A stretch of 64,000 nt of DNA from Pachypanchax playfairii (taxonomy: Eukaryota > Chordata > Actinopteri > Cyprinodontiformes > Aplocheilidae). The translations under genes were made by a program, and so were the position numbers. Positions 44,276 through 56,600 of the stretch are shown here, in pieces; the first letter of the stretch is position 1; the number at the start of each line of letters is the position of its first letter. Location of the stretch: the NCBI GenBank assembly GCA_006937955.1, contig SSNP01000013.1:7456040-7520039 (forward strand), given 5' to 3'. A model generated the notes under the pieces. It did not search any database, was not told where the DNA came from, and saw nothing but the letters and a program-made list of their open reading frames with translations.

Positions 44276-45400
44276 CACTCACCTAAAGGATTATTAGGAA
44301 CACCTGTTCAATTTCTCCTTAATGCAATTATCTAATCAACCAATCACATGACAGTTGCTTGAATACATTTAGGGGTGTGGTCCTGGTCAAGACAATCCCC
44401 TGAACTCCAAACTGAATGTCAAAATGGGAAAGAAAGGTGATTTAAGCAATTTTGAGCGTGTTATGGTTGTTGGTGGGTTTACAAAGAATGGTGTGAAAAG
44501 GGAAAAACATCCAGTATGCAGCAGTCCTGTGGGTGAAAATGCCTTGTTGATGCTAGTGGTCAGAGGAGAATGGGCCGACTGATTCAAGCTGATAGAAGAA
44601 CAACTTTGACTGAAAGAACCACTCATTACAACCGAGGAATGCAGCAAAGCATTTGTGAAGCCACAACACGCACAACCTTGAGGTGGATGGTCTACAACAG
44701 CAGAAGACCCCACCGGGTACCACTCATCTCCACTACAAATAGGAAAAAGAGGCTACAATTTGCACGAGCTCAGCAAAATTGGACAGTTGAAGACTGTAAA
44801 AATGTTGCCTGGTCTGATGAGTCTCAATTTCTGTTGAGACATTTAAATGGTAGAGTCAGAATTTGGCGTAAACAGAATGAGAACATGTATCCATCATGCC
44901 TTGTTACCACTGTGCAGGCTGGTGGTGGTGGTGGTGTAATGGTGTGGGGGATGTTTTCTTGGCACACTTTAGGCCCCTTAGTGCCAATTGGGCATCGTTT
45001 AAATGCCACGGACTACCTGAGCATTGTTTCTGACCATGTCCATCCCTTCATGACCACCATATACCCATCCTCTGATGGCTACTTCCAGCAGGATAATGCT
45101 CCATGTCATAAAGCTTGAATCATTTCAAACTGGTTTCTTGAACATGACATTGAGTTCACTGTACTACAATGGCCCCCACAGTCACCAGATCTCAACCTGA
45201 TAGATCATCTTTGGGATGTGGTGGAACGGGAGCTTCGTGCCCTGGATGTGTATCCCACAAATCTCCATCAACTCGAAGATGCTATCCTATCAATATGGGC
45301 CAACATTTCTAAAGAATGTTGAATCAATGCCACGTAGAGTTAAGGCAGGGGGTCAAACACCGTATTAGTATGGTGTTCCTAATAATCCTTTAGGTGAGTG
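44276..45400 (+). mobile_element. Tc1-like transposon, copy B (both ends present)
   Basis: CACTCACCTAAAGGATTATT at the left and AATAATCCTTTAGGTGAGTG at the right form terminal inverted repeats, and TA flanks both (44274-44275, 45401-45402). Transposase starts at ATG 44424 (MGKKGDLSNFERV). About 90 bp of the DNA-binding region is deleted relative to copy A. WSDESQF, then YFQQDNAPCHKA give the first two catalytic aspartates. A TGA right after CHKA (45116-45118), where R (CGA) is usual, stops it. The third catalytic residue, normally E in NPIEHLW, is D (NLIDHLW). By hand count 36 residues separate the second and third acidic residues. Dead copy, but possibly mobilisable. Confidence 0.85.
44570..45118 (+). 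pseudogene. Tc1-like transposase fragment
   Basis: The longest open part of copy B, 182 residues from MGRLIQADRRTTLTERTTHY through TTLRWMVYNSRRPHRVPL, the AWSDESQF catalytic box and the GGGGVMVWGMFSWHTLGP glycine-rich box to YFQQDNAPCHKA. It lacks the first DNA-binding helices and the last catalytic residue. Confidence 0.8.
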
Positions 45401-45402
45401 TA

Positions 45403-46441
45403 TGTTCAGTTAAAAAGCTACAAACAGAGAAACAAATGGACCAATTTCACAATGATATTTCACATCAAATGAAACATATACAAAACAAAAAACATTTTTT
45501 CAAGAGAACAAGAAATATTAATAAAATATTTGTTTGCAGGTTCGTCTTAAATGTTAATTAAGACAATGAATTAGTGTAAATACTGAATAACAGCATTCAC
45601 AATAGTGAGATCCTACTTGTCACTTTTTCGCTTGCTTCTTCTTCTATAGATTTTGTGCTATTTCAGCAAATTATACATTATCACGTGTGGCTCGTTCATA
45701 TTGGCTATGACCTTTTGAAATTATTTGACTTTCTGCACCCCTTTTGAAATACATTGATTTCTCTTCAAATTCCTTATTCTCCTTCAACTTTCAACTTGAC
45801 CATAGCAACAGAATCCATGAAAAATCAGCCCCTTATGTAAAAATCTCGGAAATCTTCAGAACCCAATTACACTTCCATTGTAATTGGATTCTTTCTGTCT
45901 TTTCATCTAATTTGCAGCACCTGTCACTCATATTCAGTGTCAAAATAATGCTACTTTCTGATTGGCTGAGGGCTTCTCAGCTACACATACAGTGGTAGGC
46001 CTATCAAAGTTTTTACAGGAAATTCAGATTAAAATATACTATTAGTTTTATTATTAATGCGTGTACTTTTTATAATTCTTAATTTTTACTGATTTCTTAG
46101 CTTTTGAATTGTTTTTTAGCAATTGTTTTATTTAAGTTTGTGATTTTCATTATGCTTTTTTTTCTTAATGGGTTTATTTAACATGATTTTAACTCACATC
46201 TCCAGTGTTTCCTCATGAGATCTGAGCCTGCTGTGTCTGCTGGGCCAGTGGGATAATCCCTCGGTCTGAGCCTGCATCTGTCTTCAAGCGTTTCTAGTGG
46301 GGTATTTCTTGTGATGCATCCTCCATATGGTTCCTAGTGGATTCCTGGTGGGTTCTCAGTAAATACGACTCATTGTGTTGCTTATTTGTATGTTTTAGTG
46401 GGTAAAGTCTCTTTTATCCATCTTTTAAACCTGCTTCTTCC
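45403..46441. other. Intergenic stretch, no recognised gene
   Basis: AT-rich, non-coding. Nothing recognised. Confidence 0.4.
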
Positions 46442-46765
46442 TTTTCAGGATCGCAGGGGGCTGGTGCTGATCTCCAGCAGTCTTTGGGCGAGAGGCAGGG
46501 GACACACTGGAGAGGTCACCAGTCCATCACAGGGCCACACATAGACAAACAACCATTCACACACCTAGGGACAATTTAGAGTTGCCAATTAACTTCTGCA
46601 TGTTTTTGGACTGTGGGAGGAAGCCGGAGTCCCCGGAGAAAACCCACGCGTGCACAGGGAGAACATGCAAACTCCCTGCAGAAAGGTCCCAGCCCAGAAT
46701 CGAACCCAAGACCCAGGACGCTGCAAGGCAACAGCGCTACCTACTGCACCACCTTGCAGCCCTAT
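46442..46765 (-). mobile_element. tRNA-derived SINE
   Basis: On the minus strand the head reads GCTGCAAGGTGGTGCAGTAG. It has a pol III A-box-like TGGTGCAGTAGG (46751-46740) and B box GGTTCGATTC (46706-46697), then GAGTTTGCATGTTCTCCC, GGGGACTCCGGCTTCCTCCC, CTCTAAATTGTCCCTAGGTG and CCTGTGATGGACTGGTGACC. This is a common fish SINE-like body. The tail ends GGAAGAAGCAGG. A second copy is at 55125. Confidence 0.75.
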
Positions 46766-47440
46766 GTATCTTTTATTTCATTGAATTGTAGTTTTTAATG
46801 TGTTAAGGACTACATTTATATGAAGTGTACTATATAAATAAAAATTGATTGGTTGGTTGATTGATTGATTGATTGATATTTTTCTGTCTTCATTGTTTTT
46901 AACATCCTTCAACTTGAAGCAATTCAGCTTATATTGACAGTTAAGCTTTTTGAAAACTTTAGCTTTACTTAAACAATTTTTGCATACTTTTTGGCTAATT
47001 AATTCAGCTCATTTTAGTTTTTTCAGCTGCATTTAGTAAATTCAGCAGGATAATTCGGCTAATTTAAGCTCTTTTATCTGCATTTAGCTCATTCGGCAGG
47101 TTCACTCAGCTGCATTTAACTCATTTTTTCAGCTCTCAACATCCATGCTGCATTTCCGCAGGAAATGTAATTCTTCTAATTAATATTAGATACATGATGT
47201 GATTTTAGGTTTTTTGACTTGTACTTTCTAATATGGGGGAGGGGTAGATTTTTACCCTCTCTTGTTGCGTCTTCTCAGGGCTCGATGTGAGACTGATTTA
47301 TTTCACGAGCTGCTCCTCATTAGCCTACTAAATGGATTGTTCTGTTGTGTTGTAAACTGAGCAATCGGGTCTGTTCGTCGGAGTTCGGCGGTCCTCGGTT
47401 TGTACCACCGGTTCGTCCCACTCGGGTGGTTGAGCTTCTG
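46766..47440. other. hdac1 upstream region
   Basis: (GATT)n-like run at 46848-46876, then AT-rich sequence becoming GC-richer after about 47330. No other gene. Confidence 0.4.
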
Positions 47441-47450
47441 TGATTGGTTG
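47441..47450 (+). promoter_or_regulatory. hdac1 inverted CCAAT box
   Basis: TGATTGGTTG about 70 bp upstream of the hdac1 ATG, in a locally GC-rich, TATA-less stretch typical of a housekeeping promoter. Confidence 0.4.
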
Positions 47451-47518
47451 ATTCAGAGCTCAGCCCGCAGCAGCGGAGAAACCGGTGAACAACGAACCAG
47501 TGGGGTAACTGGTGTAAA

Positions 47519-50500
47519 ATGGCGCTGTCTCAAGGAACAAAGAAAAAAGTTTGCTATTACTATGACGGTAAATACTTAAATCTGACTCATTACGCTCTGT
47601 AATTGGTAAATGTGCCTTTGGGGTGTTTAAAAGTTCAACGATTTTTGTGTATATTATGCTGTAAAGAGTGCTGCACGACCAAGCTAATAAGCCGGTGTAA
47701 CGTTAGCTTGCTGGGCTAACTGGCTAACTAGCTTGTTTTAGCCACATTGATTGCTGACTTAGCTATTAGCTCGAATGTACACGAAGTAAAATATTAGTTT
47801 CTAGTCCGTTAATGGTTAATATTTTTTTCCTGACGTTATAAAAGAGTCATATTGGGTTTTATTCTGTGCATGTGAGTTACTATTGTTAATCCAGGCACAT
47901 AAAGGAACCATGAAGCTAACCGGTGATTTCAGCCCTATGTTCCTCCAACTTGCTAACAACTTCCGAAAAGTAGCGACTGATGCTCCGGTCCTTACTTCGA
48001 TGCTCGTTATGCCGCGAAAGAGCTACAAACTTCTGGACGTTATGCACGTTTGATAATGTCAAAATAAATGCAAATAGGTGAAATAATGTATTTAATTTTG
48101 TTGTTACGCAGATATTCCTTAAAAATTAAATACTAAATTTAATCTGTGTTCGAAAGTTGCTGCTGTTTGTAATATCTATTTTAATAGTATGTGTTTATTT
48201 CTGAGATAAAAATGACCATTCGGGCTCATGCTGAAACATATGATCGTTACTTCCTGTAAGAGGGCAGGACACACATGAACAGTTAAAGTCACAGTACAAA
48301 CGATTTGTGTCCAGTTTTATAACGTTATAACGTCGTATATAATGTCTGTGGCAAAGATTCATTCTAATGCCCGTAATTTTCCTCAGTGGCTGAATTGTGT
48401 AACATCTGCTCATTTTGAAAGGAGTTTGATTGGAAAGTGACAGTGTGAATATCTATTAGTTGTCAGATTTTACTACTTCCTTTTCTTACAGGTGACGTGG
48501 GAAATTACTACTATGGTCAAGGCCATCCCATGAAACCCCACAGAATCCGCATGACCCACAATCTGCTCCTCAACTATGGATTGTACAGGAAGATGGAGAT
48601 CTATGTGAGTCAAACCACTTCATGTAAAACTCACAGTGTTGGAAGTTTGAACCTTTTTTCAGTTGCATTGTTCTTTATCTCTTCATTACGTACTCTTATT
48701 GTATTTGGTTATTGACTGTAGAGGAGATCCTCTGTACTCTGGTTGTTGGATCAGTGCTGTGTGGAAACACCAGAATAAAGTCAGTGGACAAGTATATTTA
48801 AACTTCTCCACATGGGTTCTCCTGCTTCTGCATATTTTGGTTTCTCAGTCTGTTACCAACACAATGTGGTTTGCTGCTCAAGTATAAAAGTTGAGCTTCT
48901 TGATACGAACATTTATCATAAAGTCGAGGTTGAAATGGATGAAATTGTCGCAGTAAACTGCATTTGTTTTTGTTTTTTTTATTGAGTTGTTTTTGTTCAT
49001 GTGATTAAAATGATTCCACAGATGAGGGCGACATTTTCTTTCATTTGACTTCCCGTCACACATTTAGCTGCAGGCACTCGGGTGCTGACACACTGACATT
49101 TCACCTCTTTGTGTGATTTCAGCGACCGCACAAGGCCAGTGCCGAGGAGATGACAAAGTACCACAGTGACGACTACATCAAGTTTCTGAGGTCCATCCGT
49201 CCAGACAACATGTCTGAGTACAGTAAACAGATGCAGAGATGTGCGTCCATTCTTCCTCTCACAGACACTGCACTGGCTGTCCACACCATCGATTAATGTT
49301 GATGTTGTCCTTGTTTTTCTTGCAGTTAATGTTGGAGAGGACTGTCCAGTGTTTGACGGTCTGTTTGAGTTTTGTCAGCTTTCAACCGGTGGTTCTGTGG
49401 GTACGTTGTTTACATGTTCTTCCTGCTACACAACAGAATTACTGCAAAGTTATTTGTTTTTCTTAGTTCTTGCATTTTAAATTGAGTCTTAAATGATTTT
49501 TGGTGAGGTATGTCTGTTTTACTGTCTTCAATCATTATTTTGTTTTGTTTTATTTTTTAAGCCGGAGCCGTGAAGCTGAACAAGCAGCAGACCGACATCG
49601 CCGTCAACTGGGCTGGTGGACTCCATCACGCCAAGAAGTCCGAGGCTTCTGGTTTCTGTTACGTCAATGACATCGTCCTGGCCATTCTGGAGCTGCTCAA
49701 GTAAGCTGAGGATCACTATTTGTTTTTAGTAACCAGCCAACATATTCATTTACCTGTCAGGGTTTTTTTAAACTCTGAGACACGAGCAGGACTCTGAACA
49801 CATTATCAGTTTTGATTTAACTTGATTCCATTTAGATTTCTGGTCCCGGATAGAGTTTTGGTTTAATGATAACTTATTGTTACACTGTGAGAGGCTAAAT
49901 GCTCTTAGAGGGTTGTTGGAGAACAATAACCTAGATAATTGTTTCAGTTTCATTAATAACTGCATCCTGTGTCTTGTCTAGATATCACCAGAGAGTGTTA
50001 TACATAGACATTGATATCCACCATGGTGACGGCGTGGAGGAGGCCTTCTACACCACAGACAGGGTCATGACCGTCTCTTTCCACAAGTATGGAGAGTACT
50101 TCCCAGGCACTGGAGACCTGAGGGTTAGTGCTGCTCTTTGATGAGGAAAATAAGTTTTATAGGTAATATGTGGGAATCATTCAGGTGATATTACCTCTTT
50201 ATGCAGGACATTGGAGCAGGAAAAGGCAAGTACTACGCTGTAAACTACCCTCTTAGAGATGGCATCGATGATGAGTCATATGAAGCCATCTTCAAACCTG
50301 TAAGTTTTCAGCATGGCTGCACTGTTTGTTAGTTTAGACAACTTAGAAGTCAACATGTTTCCTTATTTTTGACTATGATGTTGGTGTTTTTAAGATTATG
50401 GCTAAAGTGATGGAGATGTACCAGCCAAGCGCTGTGGTTCTGCAGTGTGGTGCAGATTCTCTCTCTGGAGACCGACTCGGATGCTTCAACCTCACCATCA

Positions 50501-51610
50501 AAGGTACTAGAACATCTCACACCAAAGGAAATGACTCCTTTAAATAAGTATTGAGTATTAAGTGTGTGTCTGAAATCTTTAAGGTCACGCTAAGTGTGTC
50601 GAGTACATCAAAGGTTTCAACCTCCCTGTGCTGATGCTGGGAGGAGGCGGCTACACCATTCGAAACGTGGCTCGTTGCTGGACATACGAAACTGCCGTGG
50701 CCTTGGACAGCTCCATCCCCAACGAGCTGCCCTACAACGATTACTTTGAATACTTTGGGCCAGATTTCAAGCTGCACATCAGCCCCTCCAACATGACCAA
50801 CCAGAACACCAACGAGTACCTTGAAAAGATCAAACAGCGGCTCTTTGAAAACCTTCGCATGCTCCCTCACGCACCTGGTGTCCAGATGCAGGCCATCCCC
50901 GAGGACGCTCCTCACCCAGACAGTGGAGACGAGGACGAGGAAGACCCCGACAAGCGCATTTCCAGTGAGAATTACTCACCAGTATTATCATTTTGAGTGT
51001 GTGTGAAAGGGAAAGTAATGAATGTTTATGTTTCAGTTCGAGCCCATGACAAGAGGATAGCCTGTGAGGAAGAGTTTTCAGATTCTGAGGACGAGGCGGA
51101 GGGGCAGGGGGGAGGCCGCAGGAATGCAGCCAATCACAAAAAGGCAAAAAGAGTGAAAAAGGAGGACGAGAAGGAAGGAGAGGAAAAGAAAGGTGAGAAT
51201 ACTAATGAAGAAAGGTGAAACATCAAAGATTCCCGGGAACAAATAACCAATTCTGTTTGTTTTCTAGAAGTGAAAGAGGAAGACAAAGAAGAAGAGAAGA
51301 TGGACACATCAGGGTAAGAATCACAAAGTAGTTCCGTACTCCAACACTTCCAATTCATAAATCACCTCTTTTTCTCAAGAAAGTTGCTCGTGTGTATTCA
51401 ACTGCAGCCAAACCATTTTCCTAAAACAGCTGTAGGAAAATGCCCCCCCCCCCCCCCCCCCCCCACCACCATGAATGTGTACGCGCTCCAGATGTTAGAA
51501 CCTTTGTGACCGTAGCTTAACTCTCGTCTTTCTGCAGTCTGATCTAATTAATAGTTTAATTTGATTCTTAAAACTGTTTTAGACCAAAAGAAGAGATGAA
51601 GACCACCTGA
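47519..51610 (+). CDS. hdac1: Histone deacetylase 1 (12 coding exons)
   Basis: Exons: 47519-47567, 48492-48604, 49123-49240, 49326-49400, 49562-49700, 49982-50123, 50207-50299, 50395-50503, 50584-50964, 51037-51192, 51268-51313, 51583-51610; all introns are GT/AG and the phases join to 482 codons plus TGA, the human HDAC1 length. It is a class I zinc lysine deacetylase of nuclear Sin3, NuRD and CoREST complexes. Visible: HH at 140-141, zinc ligands D176, H178 and D264, catalytic Y303 in LGGGGYTIR, and inositol-phosphate contacts K31, R270 and R306. The tail is acidic then Lys/Glu-rich, with a KKAKRVKKED nuclear-localisation-like stretch. MALSQGTKKKVCYYYDGDVG and the tail favour HDAC1 over HDAC2, although GADS at 262-265 is HDAC2-like. 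Synteny supports HDAC1. Confidence 0.97.
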
Positions 51611-52308
51611 AGTTGGAGGCCAGAAGTGGACGAGTTCACAGATTCCTCTGTTCTCCTACAAGATCTTTATTCCAGTGTTCTTGTTTTCTTACAATCAAAC
51701 CTTATTTAAATGGTTTCTAGTTCAAGTTAAGTATCAGATGAAAGGGGAGGGGCTGCAGAGCTGTAACTGTATCTGATCATGGGTTTAACAGCCCCCCCAC
51801 TCCACCTGACGCTTAAATCACTGTGAGCTGTTGAGTGAATTAGGTATGTTGTAAGAAAACAAGCCCCGCCCCCCCCGCTGACGTTTGTTAGGTTTCTTTT
51901 ATACTTCTATTTATGAGACATGCCCCCCCCCCCCCACCTCAGACAAGCAGCTCTGCCTTCCTGGGTTACTTCATCAGTACTGCATGCTTAGAATGATCCT
52001 GCCTTCAGCATGTACATATTTTTGAATCTGATTGTCCCCGATCTTTACTTTTTAAGTTATTTTATAAGATCATGAATAGTCGGCCCCTTTAGCCCACACG
52101 CTCCTGAACTTTGGTCTGTGACTTTTTCTTGTTTTTTATGTTCATGTATGAATGTGTGACCCTCTGCAGAGGCTGTTGGTGGATAAATGACTTATTTTAG
52201 ATATTTTGTACCATTCTTCATAAATGGAATAAGCCAGTGTGGACCTCAACATGTGGCTGTTTGCAATTGTATTGTGAAAATGTGCATTATCATATCTTTG
52301 TTATAAAA

Positions 52309-52314
52309 AATAAA
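52309..52314 (+). terminator. hdac1 polyadenylation signal
   Basis: AATAAA about 0.7 kb after the stop codon, at the end of a 3' UTR with several C runs (51441-51463, about 51925). A G/T-rich stretch follows. Confidence 0.6.
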
Positions 52315-52329
52315 TGGCTCCACTGTACA

Positions 52330-53610
52330 GCTTTGAGTTTCTAGTGTTGGTGAACAGTAGTGAGGAAATGGAGCTCTGAACACGAGTCAATGTGTCAACA
52401 TGTTTAATTTGCTCCGCTGCGCCATCATGTGGACAAATATATAACAGCAACATACTCATGTTACACTAGTTTTATCAGGTTATTTAACTTTTACCAGGTA
52501 GATTTCATGTCTTATTATCACAGATATATGGTCAACATATTACACCACTAACAAGTTACAGTTAGGAGTCAAATTATGACCTTAATATTACTGGATGTCT
52601 GCATCGTTTTCATTGTATACAAATCTGAACACAAGTAGAACATCACCAACCATCTTCCACTTATCCTTGTCTGGTTGCCGGTGAACTGGTTCAGGATGGA
52701 AACCCAAACGTTCCTCACTTCACTGACACTTTCCTGATCCTTTTTAAAGATCCCAAGACCAAATTCTGTGTATAGAGGTCTCTGACCAGAAAACCTCCAC
52801 AAAGCAGCATCCAAACCAGATACCCGAAACCATCCTCAGATGATTGTTTCAACGTGGAGGAGCAGCAGCTCGGATTCAAACTCCTCCTACATGACGGAGC
52901 TCCTCGCCTGATCTGAGCCCGACCATATGAAGGAAGATCGTTTCAGCTGCTTTTATCTGGAACAAGTGGGATGTCACATTTTAGTTGTGAAGCGTTACAG
53001 GTATCTTGTTTCTTTGAATAGTGACACTTAATGATTAAATACTGGGAAACATCACCTGATTGATGTCCACTGTGATGGACGTTCAATTATGAAAAAAAAT
53101 CTCATGAAATATCAAAATAGCTTCAAATCTTTTCACCTGAACTTGTTAAAAAGGAGTGCAATTTTATTCAGGTAACTGTTAAATGTCTAATCTTAGAGAT
53201 CAATATTTCCTTCTAGTTGCATAATCAAACATCAGTAACAAACATTGATCACATGATGAAATCAGATTTCCTTATTCGTTTAAACCGCAAAATGTCCATC
53301 CAGCTAGACGCCGAGTCTGAAGGAGTTAAGTGGTGTTTAGGTTCTACTTTATACTCCAAATAGTGCAAAAACTGAAGAACCGTTTCCTAAATCAGTCACA
53401 TGGTACGGCCGCCGAGGCTTTGAGCATCGCGAGCACGGCTCGATGCAGATGGGCTGGGGACCAGATCAGTTCCTGGTTCTGGACTGGACACAAAATTATT
53501 AAGTAGAACTATTTATATACTAAGAACAAATGTATCAATCTAAACCTCAGAAAACAGAAAGATGGTCTGAAAAAACTCCAGTAGTCACAACAACCTCCTT
53601 TAGAGACGTC
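52330..53610. other. Convergent intergenic region between hdac1 and eif3i
   Basis: About 1.3 kb between the two 3' ends. No exon or clear repeat was recognised. Confidence 0.45.
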
Positions 53611-53616
53611 TTTATT
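53611..53616 (-). terminator. eif3i polyadenylation signal
   Basis: TTTATT on the plus strand is AATAAA on the minus strand, 83 bp after the eif3i stop, giving a very short 3' UTR. Confidence 0.6.
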
Positions 53617-53698
53617 TTTAAAATAATGCGGCTGAATGAAAGCAGAGGTTACAGACACTCAACTGGACTGAGATGTGGACTCGGCTGAGTTTTGTTGT

Positions 53699-56600
53699 TT
53701 ACGCCTCCAGTTCAAAGTCAAAGTACTGAGGGTCAAAATAATGAATCCTTACGTATCCGTCTTCTCCTCCGCTGCTGTAGCTGTAGAGAGAACAGGAAGT
53801 GAGTGTTAGCACTGACACGTTTTAGTAGAGTATTAGAAACGATCAGATACGATCTGTACCTCTTGCCATCGGGATGGAAGGCCACACAGTTGATAGGGCC
53901 GAAATGACCTTTGACCCTGCCAAACTCCTCCTCGTAGGCAGCATGAAAGAATCTAAAAGCAGTAACAAACAGGTTAAAGCTCCAACCCTCTCAGTGACGC
54001 GCCGTGACTCAGACTGGGTTTTAACTAACCTGGCTTCAAACTTGCCGATCCTGGTAGATGTCGTGGTGACCTCCATGGCTTCCTGTCCACCTCCCATCAC
54101 CACCTGAACGAGTGTTTAAGGTCAGAATCCTACAACCACAGCATCAGATCAACGTGTGACTCGTGTCTTACGTGATCCATGATGGGGGAGATGGCAGCAG
54201 AGTTGACGGGCCTCTCCGTCCTAAACGTCTTGATGTGATCCAGAGACGTGGAGTCAAACAGCTGGAAGGACACGAGGGAGAGCAAACAACCTCAAAATGA
54301 GTCAGAAACAAGGAACTAGTAGAAACCAAAACCTGATCCGTGAAACAACAGATTACTGTAACAGGGTCCGGGTCCAGGCTTAGACCAGTTAGGACTCTTA
54401 CTTTTGCTGTGTTGTCCTTGGAGGCGGAGATGAACATGGTGAGATCCACTGACGTCTGGATGTCGTTAATCTGCTTGGTGTGCTCTTTGGCGTTCTTCAG
54501 AACCTCGCCAGACTGACAAAGATAACATCAGGTCAGTCAGGACTTCCAAAGTCCACAAGAAACTGCTTTCAGACACGCCGAGCAACAAGTCTTCCAAAAA
54601 CAACCAACACATCCTGTTCTAGATTTGGTACCGGCGTCCACGTGTGTTACCTTGGCGCTGAACTGGTTGAACTCTCCGTTCTCGTGCCCGGCGATGACAA
54701 ACTCTCCCAGAGGTCCCCAAACTGCACTGGTTATCTTGTGCTCGCTGCAGGGGATGGACAGGTAAGGCTGGTTGTCCACTGCAGAGACACAGATTGACCA
54801 GAGGAGTGTAAGACACAGCTTGTGTGACAGGAAGTGACCAAAATCACACGAATCAGAAATGAACGCTAAACAAGAGCTAACGAGGAGCTGAAAAAACAAA
54901 TGTCTTAAAAAAGGTTTAACAGACACCTTATTAATGCTGACATGCCACTCAGAGCACAAAAACTTGATTATTTATTATTTACTGGAAACTCTTTCAGTTG
55001 TTTTTACACACAGAACACCGCCTGACCCTGAACGTGTCATAAGAAACCGTTCGTGTTAAACTGGAATTGTTATCAGCTTATCTGATGCTGTCAGAGACAC
55101 GTGGGTTTTGGTTTTCTCCCCGCAGGCTGCACGGTGGTGCAGTGGGTAGAACTGTTGCTTTGCAGCTAGAAGGTGGGTTCTAAACCAGCCAGGACCTTTA
55201 GCGTGGAGTTTGCATGTTCTCCCCGTGCATGTGAGGGTTTTCTTCAGGAACTCCAGCTTCATCTCACACAACAAAAATATGCTTGAATTTAACTGGCAAC
55301 TTTAAATTGTCCCTCGGTGTGAATGTGTGACCCTGTGATGGACTGATGACCCGTCCAGGTCTCCTCAGTGCGTCAGTCCCCCCCGGAAGCGTTTCAGACG
55401 TGAGTCAGCAGCGGTGCAATCCACTGAGTTGATCCCAGAATCACCTGTGATTAATTAATTACGTGCCTTAACAACAACGAACACCGGCATGGAAGACAGT
55501 ATGTGTGTTATTTTCTGTTTAGTTTTAAATGTTTAGAGTCGGACTCTGTCAGTGTGTCCCAGGACAGCTCATCACCACCAAACTTGTGTGTGAGTGAATG
55601 ACAGACTGTAGTGTAAAGCACTTTGGGAGTCATGTGACTAAAGAAATATGCTGTAAAAGTACACACCATTTACCATATGGTTAGTGTAAATACACCCATT
55701 ATTTTGAAATTTACTGGATGCTGGATGTTGTTTTCCTGTTAGCCATATGTTAACTGTTGAAGCTTGATATGTTTTGGAAGCGTGTCGCGTCAAAAATGGA
55801 ACCCAATCCTATCTTAATGGTGCTGAGAGACGCTTCTGGGATGCGCCTGGTGTAAACCACTGGGCGCTGCTTTAACGCGCCACTGGGGCGCCTGGTGCAA
55901 ATTGGGGGTGACCCCGCCTCTCGTCCAATGACTGCTGAAGATAAATACCAGCTCCCCGCAACATGGAACAAAAACACGTAGTTTAAAAAATGACTGACTG
56001 AAACAGTCCTAAATTAAAACCTTTTATTTTTGTCCATCACATTATCAGATCAAGCATGACACGCAACCTGAACACTCGGATTAGACTTTAAAGACTCAAA
56101 ATGACCAGATCATTACCTTTGATTCCTCAGTGATAAAGTATTACAAGGTTTTAAAGGATCTATTTCTATGTTGCAGCAACAAACATTATGTAAAGTTTAA
56201 TAATAATAAAATAGAAGGTGTTTGAGTGAGGTGTTGTTTACCTATCTGCTGTTGATCCCTCAGGTCAAAGAAGTTCAGGAAGCACTGGTAACCCATCTGC
56301 TTGTCTGTAGAGAACATGATGATGTTGCCGCTGAAGTCGAAGCCACATGTCCTGACAGCGGAGTTGGTGTTGAGCAGGGCCAGTTGTTTACCTGTGAAAA
56401 CACACTGAAGGGTCGATCCAGTCTGAAAAAGCACACGTGAGCAACAGGTGATTCTAACTTTACTTACCAGTCTCACAGTCCCACAGTCTACAGCTGTTGT
56501 CTGCTGATCCTGTTAAGACGCTCTTTGTATCCCCTGAGACGCGACCAGTTAAGAAACCAACCATCATTTAAACTGACTTAAGATTTTTATATCATTTCAT

